DNA from: [Ruminococcus] lactaris ATCC 29176
Lineage (GTDB): Bacteria > Bacillota > Clostridia > Lachnospirales > Lachnospiraceae
Direction of reading: 5' to 3'
Assembly: GCF_025152405.1 (NCBI RefSeq)
Contig: NZ_CP102292.1
Location: forward strand, 2,170,001 to 2,234,000
DNA length: 64,000 nucleotides
Shown here: piece by piece, positions 8,480 to 17,024 of the stretch
Layout of the letters: each line of letters starts with the position of its first letter
Numbering within the stretch: the stretch's first letter is position 1
Made by a program: the position numbers and the translations under genes
Notes under the pieces: generated by a model
Database searches by the model: none
What the model was told of the DNA's origin: nothing
What the model saw: only the letters and a program-made list of their open reading frames with translations

Positions 8480-9121
8480 TTAATAATAATTATCAATTCC
8501 TACTATTATTCCAAACATAAAGTATAAAATTCCTACAACCAGTCCGACTACAAAAGATACAATCGTCCATATTTTTGCCATCTTTGCATTCTGAGCTGCT
8601 TCTTCATAATTACCGGCATTCATTGCACTGTTGATCTTCACTGAAAATACAATACCTACGATACCGAACGGAAGACAGCAGCATACTGTGGAAATAATGG
8701 AAAGTACCAGATATGGTACATAATTAATTTCCGGTTTCTGCCCGTTATTCTGATAACCGGTCACGTTCTGATAACCACTGTTGTTCTGATAACCTGCTGC
8801 ATCCTGATAGCCGCTGTTGTTCTGATAACCTGCTGCATCCTGATAGCCGCCGTTGTTCTGATAACCTGATACATCCTGATAACCGCTGTTGTTCTGATAA
8901 CCTGCTGCATCCTGATAGCCGCCGTTATTCTGATAACCTGATACATCCTGGTAACCCGCTGCATTTTCAGTTGTCTTTGCTGCCCCCGTTGCCTGTACCG
9001 GATCATTCTTCACTGCATTTTCCTGTTCTGCATTGGGCTGTACTTCATTCTGCTTCGCACCGCAATGTGGACAGAACTTACTTCCATCAGGAATTTCCTG
9101 ATAACAATTCTTACAATTCAT
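8480..9121 (-). CDS. Zinc-ribbon, Tyr/Gln-rich repeat, CD225-like membrane protein
   Basis: Three parts are visible. Residues 3-21 form a zinc ribbon (CKNCYQE...FCPHCG). Residues 56-127 are twelve hexapeptides GYQ(N/D)xx. Residues 135-213 are two membrane helices with the CD225/dispanin layout: STVCCCLPFGIVGIVFSVKI, a polar NAGNYEEAAQNAKMAKIW loop, then a second helix. CD225 proteins in eukaryotes include IFITMs; the bacterial homologues have no proven role. The low-complexity middle probably acts as a flexible or self-associating linker, which is inference. Confidence 0.75.
   Translation of the reverse strand: MNCKNCYQEIPDGSKFCPHCGAKQNEVQPNAEQENAVKNDPVQATGAAKTTENAAGYQDVSGYQNNGGYQDAAGYQNNSGYQDVSGYQNNGGYQDAAGYQNNSGYQDAAGYQNNSGYQNVTGYQNNGQKPEINYVPYLVLSIISTVCCCLPFGIVGIVFSVKINSAMNAGNYEEAAQNAKMAKIWTIVSFVVGLVVGILYFMFGIIVGIDNYY
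8741..8956 (-). repeat. Coding tandem repeat, 18-bp unit (12 copies)
   Basis: Twelve in-frame 18-bp units encode hexapeptides GYQDVS, GYQNNG, GYQDAA and GYQNNS. These alternate to give a 72-bp higher-order unit (residues 56-79 and 80-103 are near identical). Copy number is likely to vary by slippage. Confidence 0.9.
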
Positions 9122-9207
9122 ATTTGCACCTCTCTCATTTTTCTTTTATCATATCACTAAATCGACAAAATATATAGTTTTTTCTATTATTTTTTCATCT
9201 GTCCATA

Positions 9208-11922
9208 TCATTGCGTACAGTGAACCTTTTCTCCCCGTCTGAAAGAACAACAGCTGCCAGCCAGTATCCCAAGCATACCAAGACTGATTCCTGCCAGCCA
9301 TCCTGCCGGATATTGAAATCTGAAATATACAGCCTGCTTTTCCATATAAAGTCTGACAAGCCACAGGATGCCTGTTCCGACAGTCAGTACAAGCACTTCC
9401 ATCAAGAGAAAATACCAGTTTCCTTCCCAGAAAAACATCTTCCTTTTTTGCTTTTTTGTCATTCCGATACTCTCCATCACAGCCAGTTCCTGCTTTCTTG
9501 AATATCTTCCCATAATCATTACATTGAAATAATTGGTCAGTCCTGCAAATAGCAGCATCATTCCGATACTCCCGAGGATCATCTGATTTCCATGAATCCG
9601 GTCGGACATTCTTTTCAGCAGATCCGATCTGCAAAGAAGCAGAATCCCATTTTCTCCCTGATCCGTCCTTCTTTGATTTTCTTCTGTGAGAATGGCTCTG
9701 ATCGCTGATTTTACTTCCTGCTCCTGTCCCGCCTTCACATTCACTTCCATATAAAAGGTTTCTTTTTCTATTCCCAGTCGTTCAAATCCTTTTTCACTTA
9801 CAAGAAAGAACACCATATTTTCTCCATGCCAGCCCAGTTTCAGTTCTGGAAAATCTTTTGCTCTCCCATCCAAATATCCATTTAAAGTAAAGACTTCTGC
9901 AGACTCTTTATCATACTCCGATCCAGGACTGCAAAAACTTACCGGTTCTCCCTTTACTTCTGCTGTCATTTTTTTCTGTTCCGGTGTGAAGCCATATTCC
10001 TGATAAATCAGTACTCCTCTGCCATCTTCTACTGAAGCCATATCCACTGACAGATTTTTTTCTTCTGCATACTCTTTCAGGCTGTCCATGTCTTTTTCAC
10101 TCAAAATATGCACTGTCTCCGGGAAACCGGAACGTTCCATTTCTGTATCTGATTTTTCTACATCGGTCTCCTCTTCTCCTTCATCTGAGCTTTCTGCACT
10201 CACTCTGAAATATTCATCAGAAAAAGGACTCCACCCTGTTTCCGAAATCACTGCGTTCATATAAGCTCCCTCTGTACACTCTGATCTGTCCCGATCCACA
10301 CCTTTCAGAGCCAGGATCTTTTTTCTCACTGATTCAGAAATGGGTGCAAAATCCGGAGCAAAGTCATCCGTTTTATTATTCCACAGCAAATCTGCTGTAT
10401 TTGCATCCGTCACCAATGGGTCCAGTGCCTCTTCATCCGGTTCACTCCTGATTCCTTCTTTTGCCTCCTCGCAAAAATCCCCCGCAAGGATAAAATCCGG
10501 TTTCTGCATATAGATATTCGTTGCATCACTTCCACCCGTAACCACAACTGTACAAAGCAGTGTTTCCACTCCTAAAAACAATGACAGCACCGTCAGCACA
10601 AATCCTGCCCTTTGTCTTGTCACATTTCTCCATGCCAGCAATGGAAGCTCTGCTGATATCTTTCGTCTGTTCCTTTCGTTTTGCCTTTCTGTACTTCGTC
10701 TTTTTCGACTGCGGTTCTGCTTTCCTGTATAATGCATGCTTTCTATACAGGAAAGTCGGATCATCCGATTCATATTTTTTTGAATGGCAGCTTCAATGAT
10801 CAGCAGGGTAAAACCAACTGCTGCGATCAGGATTTCAGGTCGAAATACGGAAAATTCTTTTGTGCCACCATATTCCCGCAGATATTCCTGCCCCAGCAGA
10901 CCGGGAATACCAAAGAATAAAAGAAGCACTGAAAACGCCACTCCGAGTCCACTTCCCACAAGCATACAGCCTGCCATCTGCCTGTGGCAGATTTTCCGCA
11001 ACTGCTTTTTCGTTGTTCCGATCGTATAAAGCAATCCAAACTGACGGATATCCCCGATCATGGAAATCTCGAGAATATTATGGATAAGAAACCAGACTCC
11101 GCCCAGAATCAAAATCACTCCGAGAACTGCCATTTCATAACTTCCGGTCAGTTGATCTACCGCTGTCAGAAATGCAGGATCTGTCACGGTAATTCTTTGT
11201 CCTGTATCCGTCCGTTTTACATCTTTATATAATTGTTCTTCTGCCTCTTCACGGCTCATCCGGTCTGATGGACAGATCAGTATCTCCGAATTTTTCTCCG
11301 ATATGATTCCCCACTCTGCCGCCTTTTTTTCAGAAATATATCCCTGCTGAGCTTTAGAACCCGAATCTGTATATGAGGTATACCACCCGCTCAGGTAAAA
11401 TAGTTCTTCTTTTTTCTCCTGCCATCCGGTCACTACCGTCAGTTGGATTTTCATTCCTGCCGTCGGCTCAGTGATTCCCAGATCCTCCAGCATTTTTACA
11501 GAGACCATGATCTCCTGCTTTTCTTTTGGGTAATGCCCCTGAAGATCTGTATAAGCAGGACGGATGATTTTTTCCCATGCAGATTGATCTAACAGACTGA
11601 TCTCACCGAGCTTCTTTTCCCCGCTCTCTGCTCTTCCGGCTCTCACTCTTTTCCCTGCATTCTTTATATAACTCAGGGAGCAGATCTGCCGGTACTGGTC
11701 TTCTGTCGCATTTTCCAGTACTGCTGATGCTGTTGAACCTGCCCGGCGTACCGCTTTCGTATACTCTGCCTGGATCTTTCCGGCAGAAGTTCCGAAAATC
11801 AGTGTCAGTGTAACAATTCCGACCGCCACCGCACAGAGCAGTACCATATTACGCCCACGGTTCTTTTTCCTTAACTTCTCTGCCAGTATGGACAGAACCT
11901 CCTGATTATTGTTCGGAATCAT
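9208..11922 (-). CDS. FtsX-type ABC transporter permease
   Basis: About 904 residues from the ATG at 11922 (MIPNNNQEVLSIL), whose first bases overlap the ATPase stop as ATGA. One helix lies at the N-terminus, a cluster of three near residues 260-385, another pair after a basic cytoplasmic stretch (NVTRQRAGFVLTVLSLFLG), a 300-residue extracytoplasmic region, then three or four C-terminal helices with FtsX-like MESIGMTKKQKRKMFFWEG. This duplicated FtsX layout fits peptide- or envelope-stress exporters rather than importers. It is the last gene of the kinase/regulator block. Confidence 0.85.
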   Translation of the reverse strand: MIPNNNQEVLSILAEKLRKKNRGRNMVLLCAVAVGIVTLTLIFGTSAGKIQAEYTKAVRRAGSTASAVLENATEDQYRQICSLSYIKNAGKRVRAGRAESGEKKLGEISLLDQSAWEKIIRPAYTDLQGHYPKEKQEIMVSVKMLEDLGITEPTAGMKIQLTVVTGWQEKKEELFYLSGWYTSYTDSGSKAQQGYISEKKAAEWGIISEKNSEILICPSDRMSREEAEEQLYKDVKRTDTGQRITVTDPAFLTAVDQLTGSYEMAVLGVILILGGVWFLIHNILEISMIGDIRQFGLLYTIGTTKKQLRKICHRQMAGCMLVGSGLGVAFSVLLLFFGIPGLLGQEYLREYGGTKEFSVFRPEILIAAVGFTLLIIEAAIQKNMNRMIRLSCIESMHYTGKQNRSRKRRSTERQNERNRRKISAELPLLAWRNVTRQRAGFVLTVLSLFLGVETLLCTVVVTGGSDATNIYMQKPDFILAGDFCEEAKEGIRSEPDEEALDPLVTDANTADLLWNNKTDDFAPDFAPISESVRKKILALKGVDRDRSECTEGAYMNAVISETGWSPFSDEYFRVSAESSDEGEEETDVEKSDTEMERSGFPETVHILSEKDMDSLKEYAEEKNLSVDMASVEDGRGVLIYQEYGFTPEQKKMTAEVKGEPVSFCSPGSEYDKESAEVFTLNGYLDGRAKDFPELKLGWHGENMVFFLVSEKGFERLGIEKETFYMEVNVKAGQEQEVKSAIRAILTEENQRRTDQGENGILLLCRSDLLKRMSDRIHGNQMILGSIGMMLLFAGLTNYFNVMIMGRYSRKQELAVMESIGMTKKQKRKMFFWEGNWYFLLMEVLVLTVGTGILWLVRLYMEKQAVYFRFQYPAGWLAGISLGMLGILAGSCCSFRRGEKVHCTQ

Positions 11923-12584
11923 TCTGCGATCCTCCCGTCCTCGATCCTTATGATCCGGTCCGCCATCTGTGCAACTTCTTCCTGATGTGTCACAAGGATC
12001 ACAGTCTGATGATATTTCTTTGCACAATTTTTCAAAAGTCCCACAACTTCCATACTGGTCACAGAATCCAGATTGCCCGTTGGTTCATCTCCGAGGACAA
12101 TCGCCGGCTTTGTCATTAAGGCTCTTGCTATCGCTGCTCTCTGCTGCTGACCGCCTGACAGCGTTTCCGGCAGTTGCCCGAGTTTTTCCTTCAGTCCCAG
12201 TGTTCCCGTCAGCTCTTCAAAAAACTCCTGATCGATCTCTGCACCGTCAAGGCGGAGGGGCAGCACGATATTTTCATAGACGCTGATCATCGGGATCAGA
12301 TTATATTGTTGAAAAATAAACCCGATATTCCTTCGTCTGAAAATGGTCCGTTCCTCGCTTTCCATATCTTTCAGACTGCTTCCTCTGATCCATACTCCGC
12401 CCTCGTCCGGCACATCCAGGCCTCCCAGAAGATTGAGAAGTGAAGTTTTTCCACTCCCTGATGTTCCGACAACAGCCACAAACTCTCCTTCTTCTATCTC
12501 CAGTGTAACACCATCCACTGCATGTACTTCGTAATTCTCTGTAACAAAATATTTTTTCAGATTCACCGCTTTTACGATTTTCAT
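11919..12584 (-). CDS. ABC transporter ATP-binding protein (MacB/BceA type)
   Basis: 221 residues. Walker A GTSGSGKTS (near 40-48), Q-loop FIFQQYNLIP, signature LSGGQQQRAAIARAL, Walker B IVLGDEPTGNLDS and the switch VTHQEE are all intact. The sequence type is that of LolD/MacB/BceA ATPases, which partner FtsX-type permeases such as the next gene. It starts 87 bp after the histidine kinase gene, and that gap holds direct repeats expected for an OmpR-family regulator. Confidence 0.93.
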   Translation of the reverse strand: MKIVKAVNLKKYFVTENYEVHAVDGVTLEIEEGEFVAVVGTSGSGKTSLLNLLGGLDVPDEGGVWIRGSSLKDMESEERTIFRRRNIGFIFQQYNLIPMISVYENIVLPLRLDGAEIDQEFFEELTGTLGLKEKLGQLPETLSGGQQQRAAIARALMTKPAIVLGDEPTGNLDSVTSMEVVGLLKNCAKKYHQTVILVTHQEEVAQMADRIIRIEDGRIAE

Positions 12585-12633
12585 TGTCCTTCCTCTCCTC
12601 TGATCTGTTCTTTTTCTCCTGCCATTATTTTAA

Positions 12634-12660
12634 AGAACAAATCTAACAAATTTCTAACAA
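12634..12660 (-). promoter_or_regulatory. Direct repeats, likely response-regulator box for the ABC genes
   Basis: Reading the minus strand, TTGTTAG occurs at 12660-12654 and again at 12649-12643, exactly 11 bp apart, with a third weaker TTTGTTC just after. OmpR/PhoB-family regulators bind direct repeats with one-turn spacing, and such a regulator is encoded two genes upstream. The site lies between the kinase and the ATPase gene. Confidence 0.5.
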
Positions 12661-12671
12661 TGCAAAATCTT

Positions 12672-13610
12672 TTATTGCCGTGGCAAAGACAGTTTCATTT
12701 CTACTCCCGGTTCACACCGCTTTACCGTTAAAAGTCCTTCATGTAAAAATAGGATTTTTCTTGCAAGATACAGACCTATTCCAAAGCCTTCCTCATCCGT
12801 CACCCGCTTTCCGCGGTAAAATCTCTGAAAGATCAGATTCTTTTCCTCCGGTTCGATTCCGATTCCGTAATCTCTGATACTGAAAGTTGTGAACATTTCA
12901 TTTTCCTGCAGGCTAATCTTTATTTTTCCATTTTGCGGACTGTATTTCACCGCATTATCCAACAGATTAAAAATCGCTTCTCCCAGCCAGTTTGCATCAT
13001 GCATCACATGCATTTTCTCAGGAAGTTCAAACTCGAACCGGATTTCTTTTTTCTCTGCCTGATCCAAAATCTGACCAAGTGCATTCCGCAGAGTCTTAAG
13101 AAGATCCCGCTCTTCTTTTCTGATCTGAATCAGACCATGCTCTAATCTTGAAATACGGATAAAATGCTCTGTCAGAAAATAAATTTTTTCTTCACTGCTC
13201 TGAATGGCTTTCAGATAAGACAGTTCCGGTTCTGTCCCTTTCTTTTCGATTTCTTCTGATAAAAAGTCAAGATAATTTTTCAGATTTGTCAATGGTGTCC
13301 GCATCTGATGTGCGATTTCCGAAATCAGTTCCTGAAGTTCTTTCCGTTCTTTCTGTGCATCTTGTTTCTGACTGACTAAAATTTCCTGCAGCCGCAGCAG
13401 TTGATGCCGGATTTTGGAATCCATTGTCTCTTCGCAGTCAGAAAAATCGGGGAGTTCTTTTCCGCTGGTCATTCGCTGCACAGTATCTGATATCTTCTTT
13501 AATTCCCGGCTTCGTTCTTTTCTCTGAACCCGGTACATTCCGGCCGCCCCGGCAAGAATCCCCAAAAGAAACATCCCAGCACTCCACCACAAAATTTCTG
13601 TCAGATCCAT
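12672..13610 (-). CDS. Sensor histidine kinase
   Basis: 312 residues. A single N-terminal helix (ILWWSAGMFLLGILAGAAG) is followed by a HisKA region with HQMRTPLTNLKNYLDF (phosphorylated His near 98), then HATPase: N-box LLDNAVKYS, G1 DYGIGI, F-box FQRFYRG and G2 GFGIGLYLA. There is almost no extracellular sensor domain, as in intramembrane-sensing kinases that work with a partner ABC transporter. It overlaps the regulator stop by 1 bp. Confidence 0.92.
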   Translation of the reverse strand: MDLTEILWWSAGMFLLGILAGAAGMYRVQRKERSRELKKISDTVQRMTSGKELPDFSDCEETMDSKIRHQLLRLQEILVSQKQDAQKERKELQELISEIAHQMRTPLTNLKNYLDFLSEEIEKKGTEPELSYLKAIQSSEEKIYFLTEHFIRISRLEHGLIQIRKEERDLLKTLRNALGQILDQAEKKEIRFEFELPEKMHVMHDANWLGEAIFNLLDNAVKYSPQNGKIKISLQENEMFTTFSIRDYGIGIEPEEKNLIFQRFYRGKRVTDEEGFGIGLYLARKILFLHEGLLTVKRCEPGVEMKLSLPRQ

Positions 13611-14290
13611 TACTCTTCCTCCATCCGGTATCCCAGTCCAAATACGTTCTGAATATACGGCCGTTCTCCCGCAGCTTCAATCTTTTTCCGCAGACGGCCG
13701 ACCAGCACGCTGACACTGTTATCAACTACATATTGACCATCAATTCCCCATACATGCTCCAAAATATTTTCTTTGGTCAGAACCTGCCCCTGATTTTTCA
13801 TCAGATATTCCAGGAGCTGATACTCTTTTGCCGTAAGAGATATCTCATTCTCCCCTGACACTGCCTTTTTTCGCTGTGGATACAGATTGAGATTTCTGCA
13901 TTTCAGAATCTGTTCACCGGCATCTTCTCCCCGGTTTCGTCTGAAAGCTACTTCAATCCTTTTTAATAACACTTTCATGGAAAATGGTTTCACAACATAA
14001 TCTTCTGCTCCCAGGTCAAATGCTTTCAGCATTTCCTGCTCTTCATCCCTTGCCGTCAGAAAAATTGCGGGGATCTTTCTGTTCCATTTTTTCATCAGGG
14101 TGTGATACAGTTCCATACCATTTCCGTCCGGGAGACCGATATCAACCAGTAAAAGCTCCTCTGTTCCCTGCAGAATCTGCCCTGCATCTTTCTTTGTATA
14201 AACCTGCAAAGTCCGATAACCTTCCTTCTCAAGCACGACTTTCAAAGACCGGCTTAACAGGCGGTCATCTTCAATAATCCCGATTGTCAT
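13610..14290 (-). CDS. OmpR/PhoB-family response regulator
   Basis: 226 residues. The receiver has the acidic pair EDD (7-9), phospho-acceptor Asp in LLLVDIGLPDGNGM (near 51), Thr in FLTARD and Lys in VVKPF. The winged-helix output domain runs from about 125 (ISLTAKEYQLLEYL ... VSVLVGRLRKKIE ... VFGLGYRM). It overlaps the end of the GTPase-nuclease gene by 4 bp and the kinase by 1 bp, so all three are translated from one message. Confidence 0.95.
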   Translation of the reverse strand: MTIGIIEDDRLLSRSLKVVLEKEGYRTLQVYTKKDAGQILQGTEELLLVDIGLPDGNGMELYHTLMKKWNRKIPAIFLTARDEEQEMLKAFDLGAEDYVVKPFSMKVLLKRIEVAFRRNRGEDAGEQILKCRNLNLYPQRKKAVSGENEISLTAKEYQLLEYLMKNQGQVLTKENILEHVWGIDGQYVVDNSVSVLVGRLRKKIEAAGERPYIQNVFGLGYRMEEE

Positions 14291-17001
14291 TTTTTATCCC
14301 GTCCATTCTTTCCTGCTTTCCCCAGTCGGACTTTTTCCATCTCCTCTGCAGTCTCTTCATCCAGATAATCAAAAAGATAATTTCCGACACTGCCCTTCTT
14401 TCCAAGATGCTCACCTCTGACTTCTGCCAGCGTCCTCTCAATTTCCTCTTTCAGTCCCGGAGCAGACATCCGGTTCGCACCCTGTCCTAAGATGAACACC
14501 TGCTCCAGTCCGTCTGAAGTTGCCACAGTTACAGCAGCATCCTTTGCGATCCGTCTTACAGTCTTTTCGATATACTGGTCTGCCGTTTCCGCCTCTTTGG
14601 TATAGACAATATAAATATTATGATATTTCATCACTTCACCCGGATTGCCTTCAACTTTATATGCATCATACACAAGGATCAGCGTACATTTTCTGTATCC
14701 CTGATAGTTGCTTAAGATATCCGCAAGTTTCCCGCGTGCCGCACCAATATCCTTTTCGGACAGCTCTCTTAGTTCCTCCCATGAGAAAATGATATTGTAT
14801 CCATCCACCAGAAGATATTCCTGTCGGACTTCCTTTTCCCGTCTGCGTCTTTCCCATTTCGGATCTGTATAGGCACTGCCCGGTTCTCTGTCCTTTTCCT
14901 TTGCACAGACTGTCACCGGACCATGATTCTGCTTCACCGGATCAGGAGTTCTTACATAAATTGCATCCAGTTCCTCCTGTGTCAGTTCAATACTGGAATG
15001 CCGCCGCTTCGGAAGTGTGACTTCCGCAAGTCCTTCTTCTCCCGTCTGATCCAGTGTGCGTTCCATGTGCATATATTCTTCGACTTCATCCCAGTCCACG
15101 ACAAATCCTGCACCATGGGCACAAAAGACCGAACCGGTAGGATTCGCAAGATCCAGCTCTGAATCATACCCTCTCGCCGCTACAACTTCTTCCTGATTAT
15201 GGCAGAGATCATACCCCTTCAGGGTCAGAGAAATTCTTCCTCTTCCACCTGTATATGCAATGACATCTTTCTGATAACCGCTTAAAGTCGATACCGGTGC
15301 AATTCCCGTCAGCACAGTCATTTCTCCCAACGTTTCCGGTGCCTCAAATTTTCCGAAACGGTTCTGTATATCCGTCATGGCACGTCCCACATTTTCAGAA
15401 GGTAATTCGATCCTGAACTCATAATACGGTTCAAGCAGTACGCTTTCTGCTTTTTTCAGTCCCTGCCGCACAGCCCGGTAAGTTGCCTGTCGGAAATCCC
15501 CGCCCTCCGTATGCTTCAGATGGGCTTTTCCTGAAGTCAGTGTGATCTTCATATCTGTAATAACCGATCCCGTCAGAACTCCTTTATGTTCCTTTTCCTC
15601 CAGATGGGTCAGCACCAGCCGCTGCCAGTTCCGATCCAACACATCCTCACTGCATTCTGAATCAAACTGTATTCCTGATCCGCGTTCTCCCGGTTCTAAC
15701 CGCAGATGTACCTCTGCATAATGGCGTAACGGTTCAAAATGCCCGACACCTTCCACCGGTGCTGCGATCGTCTCTTTATAGACAATGCTGCCTTCCCCGA
15801 ACTCAACCAGTACTCCAAAGCGTTCTTTTATGATTCTCTGAAGGATTTCAATCTGCACATCGCCCATCAGTTGCACATGGATCTCCTGACTCTTTTCGAT
15901 CCATACGACATGCAGTTCCGGCTCTTCTTCCTCCAAAAGCTTCAAATCTCTTAACATCGTATGAACATTACAGTCATCCGGCAAAATGATCCTGTACGTC
16001 AGCACCGGCTCAAGGATCGGCAGCTCAGAATCTTTTTCTGCTCCAAGTCCCTGCCCCGGATATGTTTCCGCCAAACCGGTCACTGCACAGACTTTTCCCG
16101 CATCTGCCTCCGAAAGAAGCTCATACTTTTCACCGGAATATACACGGATCTGATTTACCTTATCACCATTTTCACCGATCACATCCTTCACCTTCAGCGT
16201 GCCACCGGTCACTTTCAGGTAAGTCAGCCTGTTTCCCTGACCGTCTCTCGCAATCTTATAAACCTTCGCTCCGAATACTGCCGGATATTCTTTCTGCATC
16301 TGATATGTGCAGATCCCGTTCATCAGTTCTTCCACACCCTGCAAATGTAACGCCGAACCAAAATAGCATGGAAAAATCTTTCTTTCTGCGACCAGCCGGC
16401 GGATCGAGGCAGCGGCGACACTGCCTTTCTCAAGATATTCTTCCATCGTCTGTTCATCACACACTGCAATCTCTTCGATCACTTCTTCTGCTCCGGTTTC
16501 CACTCTGCCGAAATCAATACATCCTTCTGAAAACCGGGATTTCAGTTCTGCAAGAAGTTTTCCACAGTCCGTCCCTTCCTGATCCATTTTATTCACAAAA
16601 AGGAACACCGGTATTCCGTATCTTGTTAAAAGTTTCCACAAAGTCTCCGTATGTCCCTGCACACCGTCTGCCCCGCTGATCACCAGCACCGCACAGTCCA
16701 GCACCTGCAGTACCCGCTCCATCTCCGCTGAAAAATCAACGTGTCCCGGTGTATCCAGCAATGTGATCTCCGTATCTTTCCAGGTAAGCACCGCCTGCTT
16801 GGAAAAGATCGTAATTCCACGTTCCCGTTCCATTTCATCTGTATCCAGAAAAGCATCCTGATGATCGACCCTGCCTAAATTTCGTATTGCACCACTTTGA
16901 TAAAGAATACTTTCCGAAAGGGTCGTCTTTCCTGCATCTACATGAGCCAGCAGGCCAACATTGAGTACTCTTTTTCCTGTTTTTCTTTCCTGTCCGCTCA
17001 T
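14287..17001 (-). CDS. TetM-like ribosomal GTPase fused to a YacP/Rae1-like NYN nuclease domain
   Basis: 904 residues. Residues about 12-690 are an EF-G/Tet(M)-type translational GTPase: P-loop AHVDAGKTTL, switch I RGITIF, DTPGHVDF, NKMDQEGTD, then domains III-V. Residues about 728-860 form an NYN/PIN domain starting LLVDGYNII, with further acidic positions in LVYDAY, ETADQYIE and ATSDGLEQ, as in YacP. B. subtilis YacP (Rae1) is known to cut mRNA in the ribosomal A site. Tet(M) proper ends near 640 residues, so the tail is an addition. It sits between a polysaccharide deacetylase and a two-component system. Tetracycline resistance cannot be inferred from sequence alone. Confidence 0.85.
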   Translation of the reverse strand: MSGQERKTGKRVLNVGLLAHVDAGKTTLSESILYQSGAIRNLGRVDHQDAFLDTDEMERERGITIFSKQAVLTWKDTEITLLDTPGHVDFSAEMERVLQVLDCAVLVISGADGVQGHTETLWKLLTRYGIPVFLFVNKMDQEGTDCGKLLAELKSRFSEGCIDFGRVETGAEEVIEEIAVCDEQTMEEYLEKGSVAAASIRRLVAERKIFPCYFGSALHLQGVEELMNGICTYQMQKEYPAVFGAKVYKIARDGQGNRLTYLKVTGGTLKVKDVIGENGDKVNQIRVYSGEKYELLSEADAGKVCAVTGLAETYPGQGLGAEKDSELPILEPVLTYRIILPDDCNVHTMLRDLKLLEEEEPELHVVWIEKSQEIHVQLMGDVQIEILQRIIKERFGVLVEFGEGSIVYKETIAAPVEGVGHFEPLRHYAEVHLRLEPGERGSGIQFDSECSEDVLDRNWQRLVLTHLEEKEHKGVLTGSVITDMKITLTSGKAHLKHTEGGDFRQATYRAVRQGLKKAESVLLEPYYEFRIELPSENVGRAMTDIQNRFGKFEAPETLGEMTVLTGIAPVSTLSGYQKDVIAYTGGRGRISLTLKGYDLCHNQEEVVAARGYDSELDLANPTGSVFCAHGAGFVVDWDEVEEYMHMERTLDQTGEEGLAEVTLPKRRHSSIELTQEELDAIYVRTPDPVKQNHGPVTVCAKEKDREPGSAYTDPKWERRRREKEVRQEYLLVDGYNIIFSWEELRELSEKDIGAARGKLADILSNYQGYRKCTLILVYDAYKVEGNPGEVMKYHNIYIVYTKEAETADQYIEKTVRRIAKDAAVTVATSDGLEQVFILGQGANRMSAPGLKEEIERTLAEVRGEHLGKKGSVGNYLFDYLDEETAEEMEKVRLGKAGKNGRDKK

Positions 17002-17024
17002 AAATCTTCTCTTTCTCCTTCTCC

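Noticed and set aside
8741-8956. Regular 18-bp repeats that could be read as a CRISPR-like array
   Set aside because: They are in frame, encode GYQ hexapeptides inside a normal gene, and have no unique spacers.
14287-17001. Calling the gene a tetracycline-resistance determinant (tetM)
   Set aside because: It has a 200-residue nuclease tail, and sequence type alone cannot show resistance; many such GTPases in Lachnospiraceae are of unproven role.
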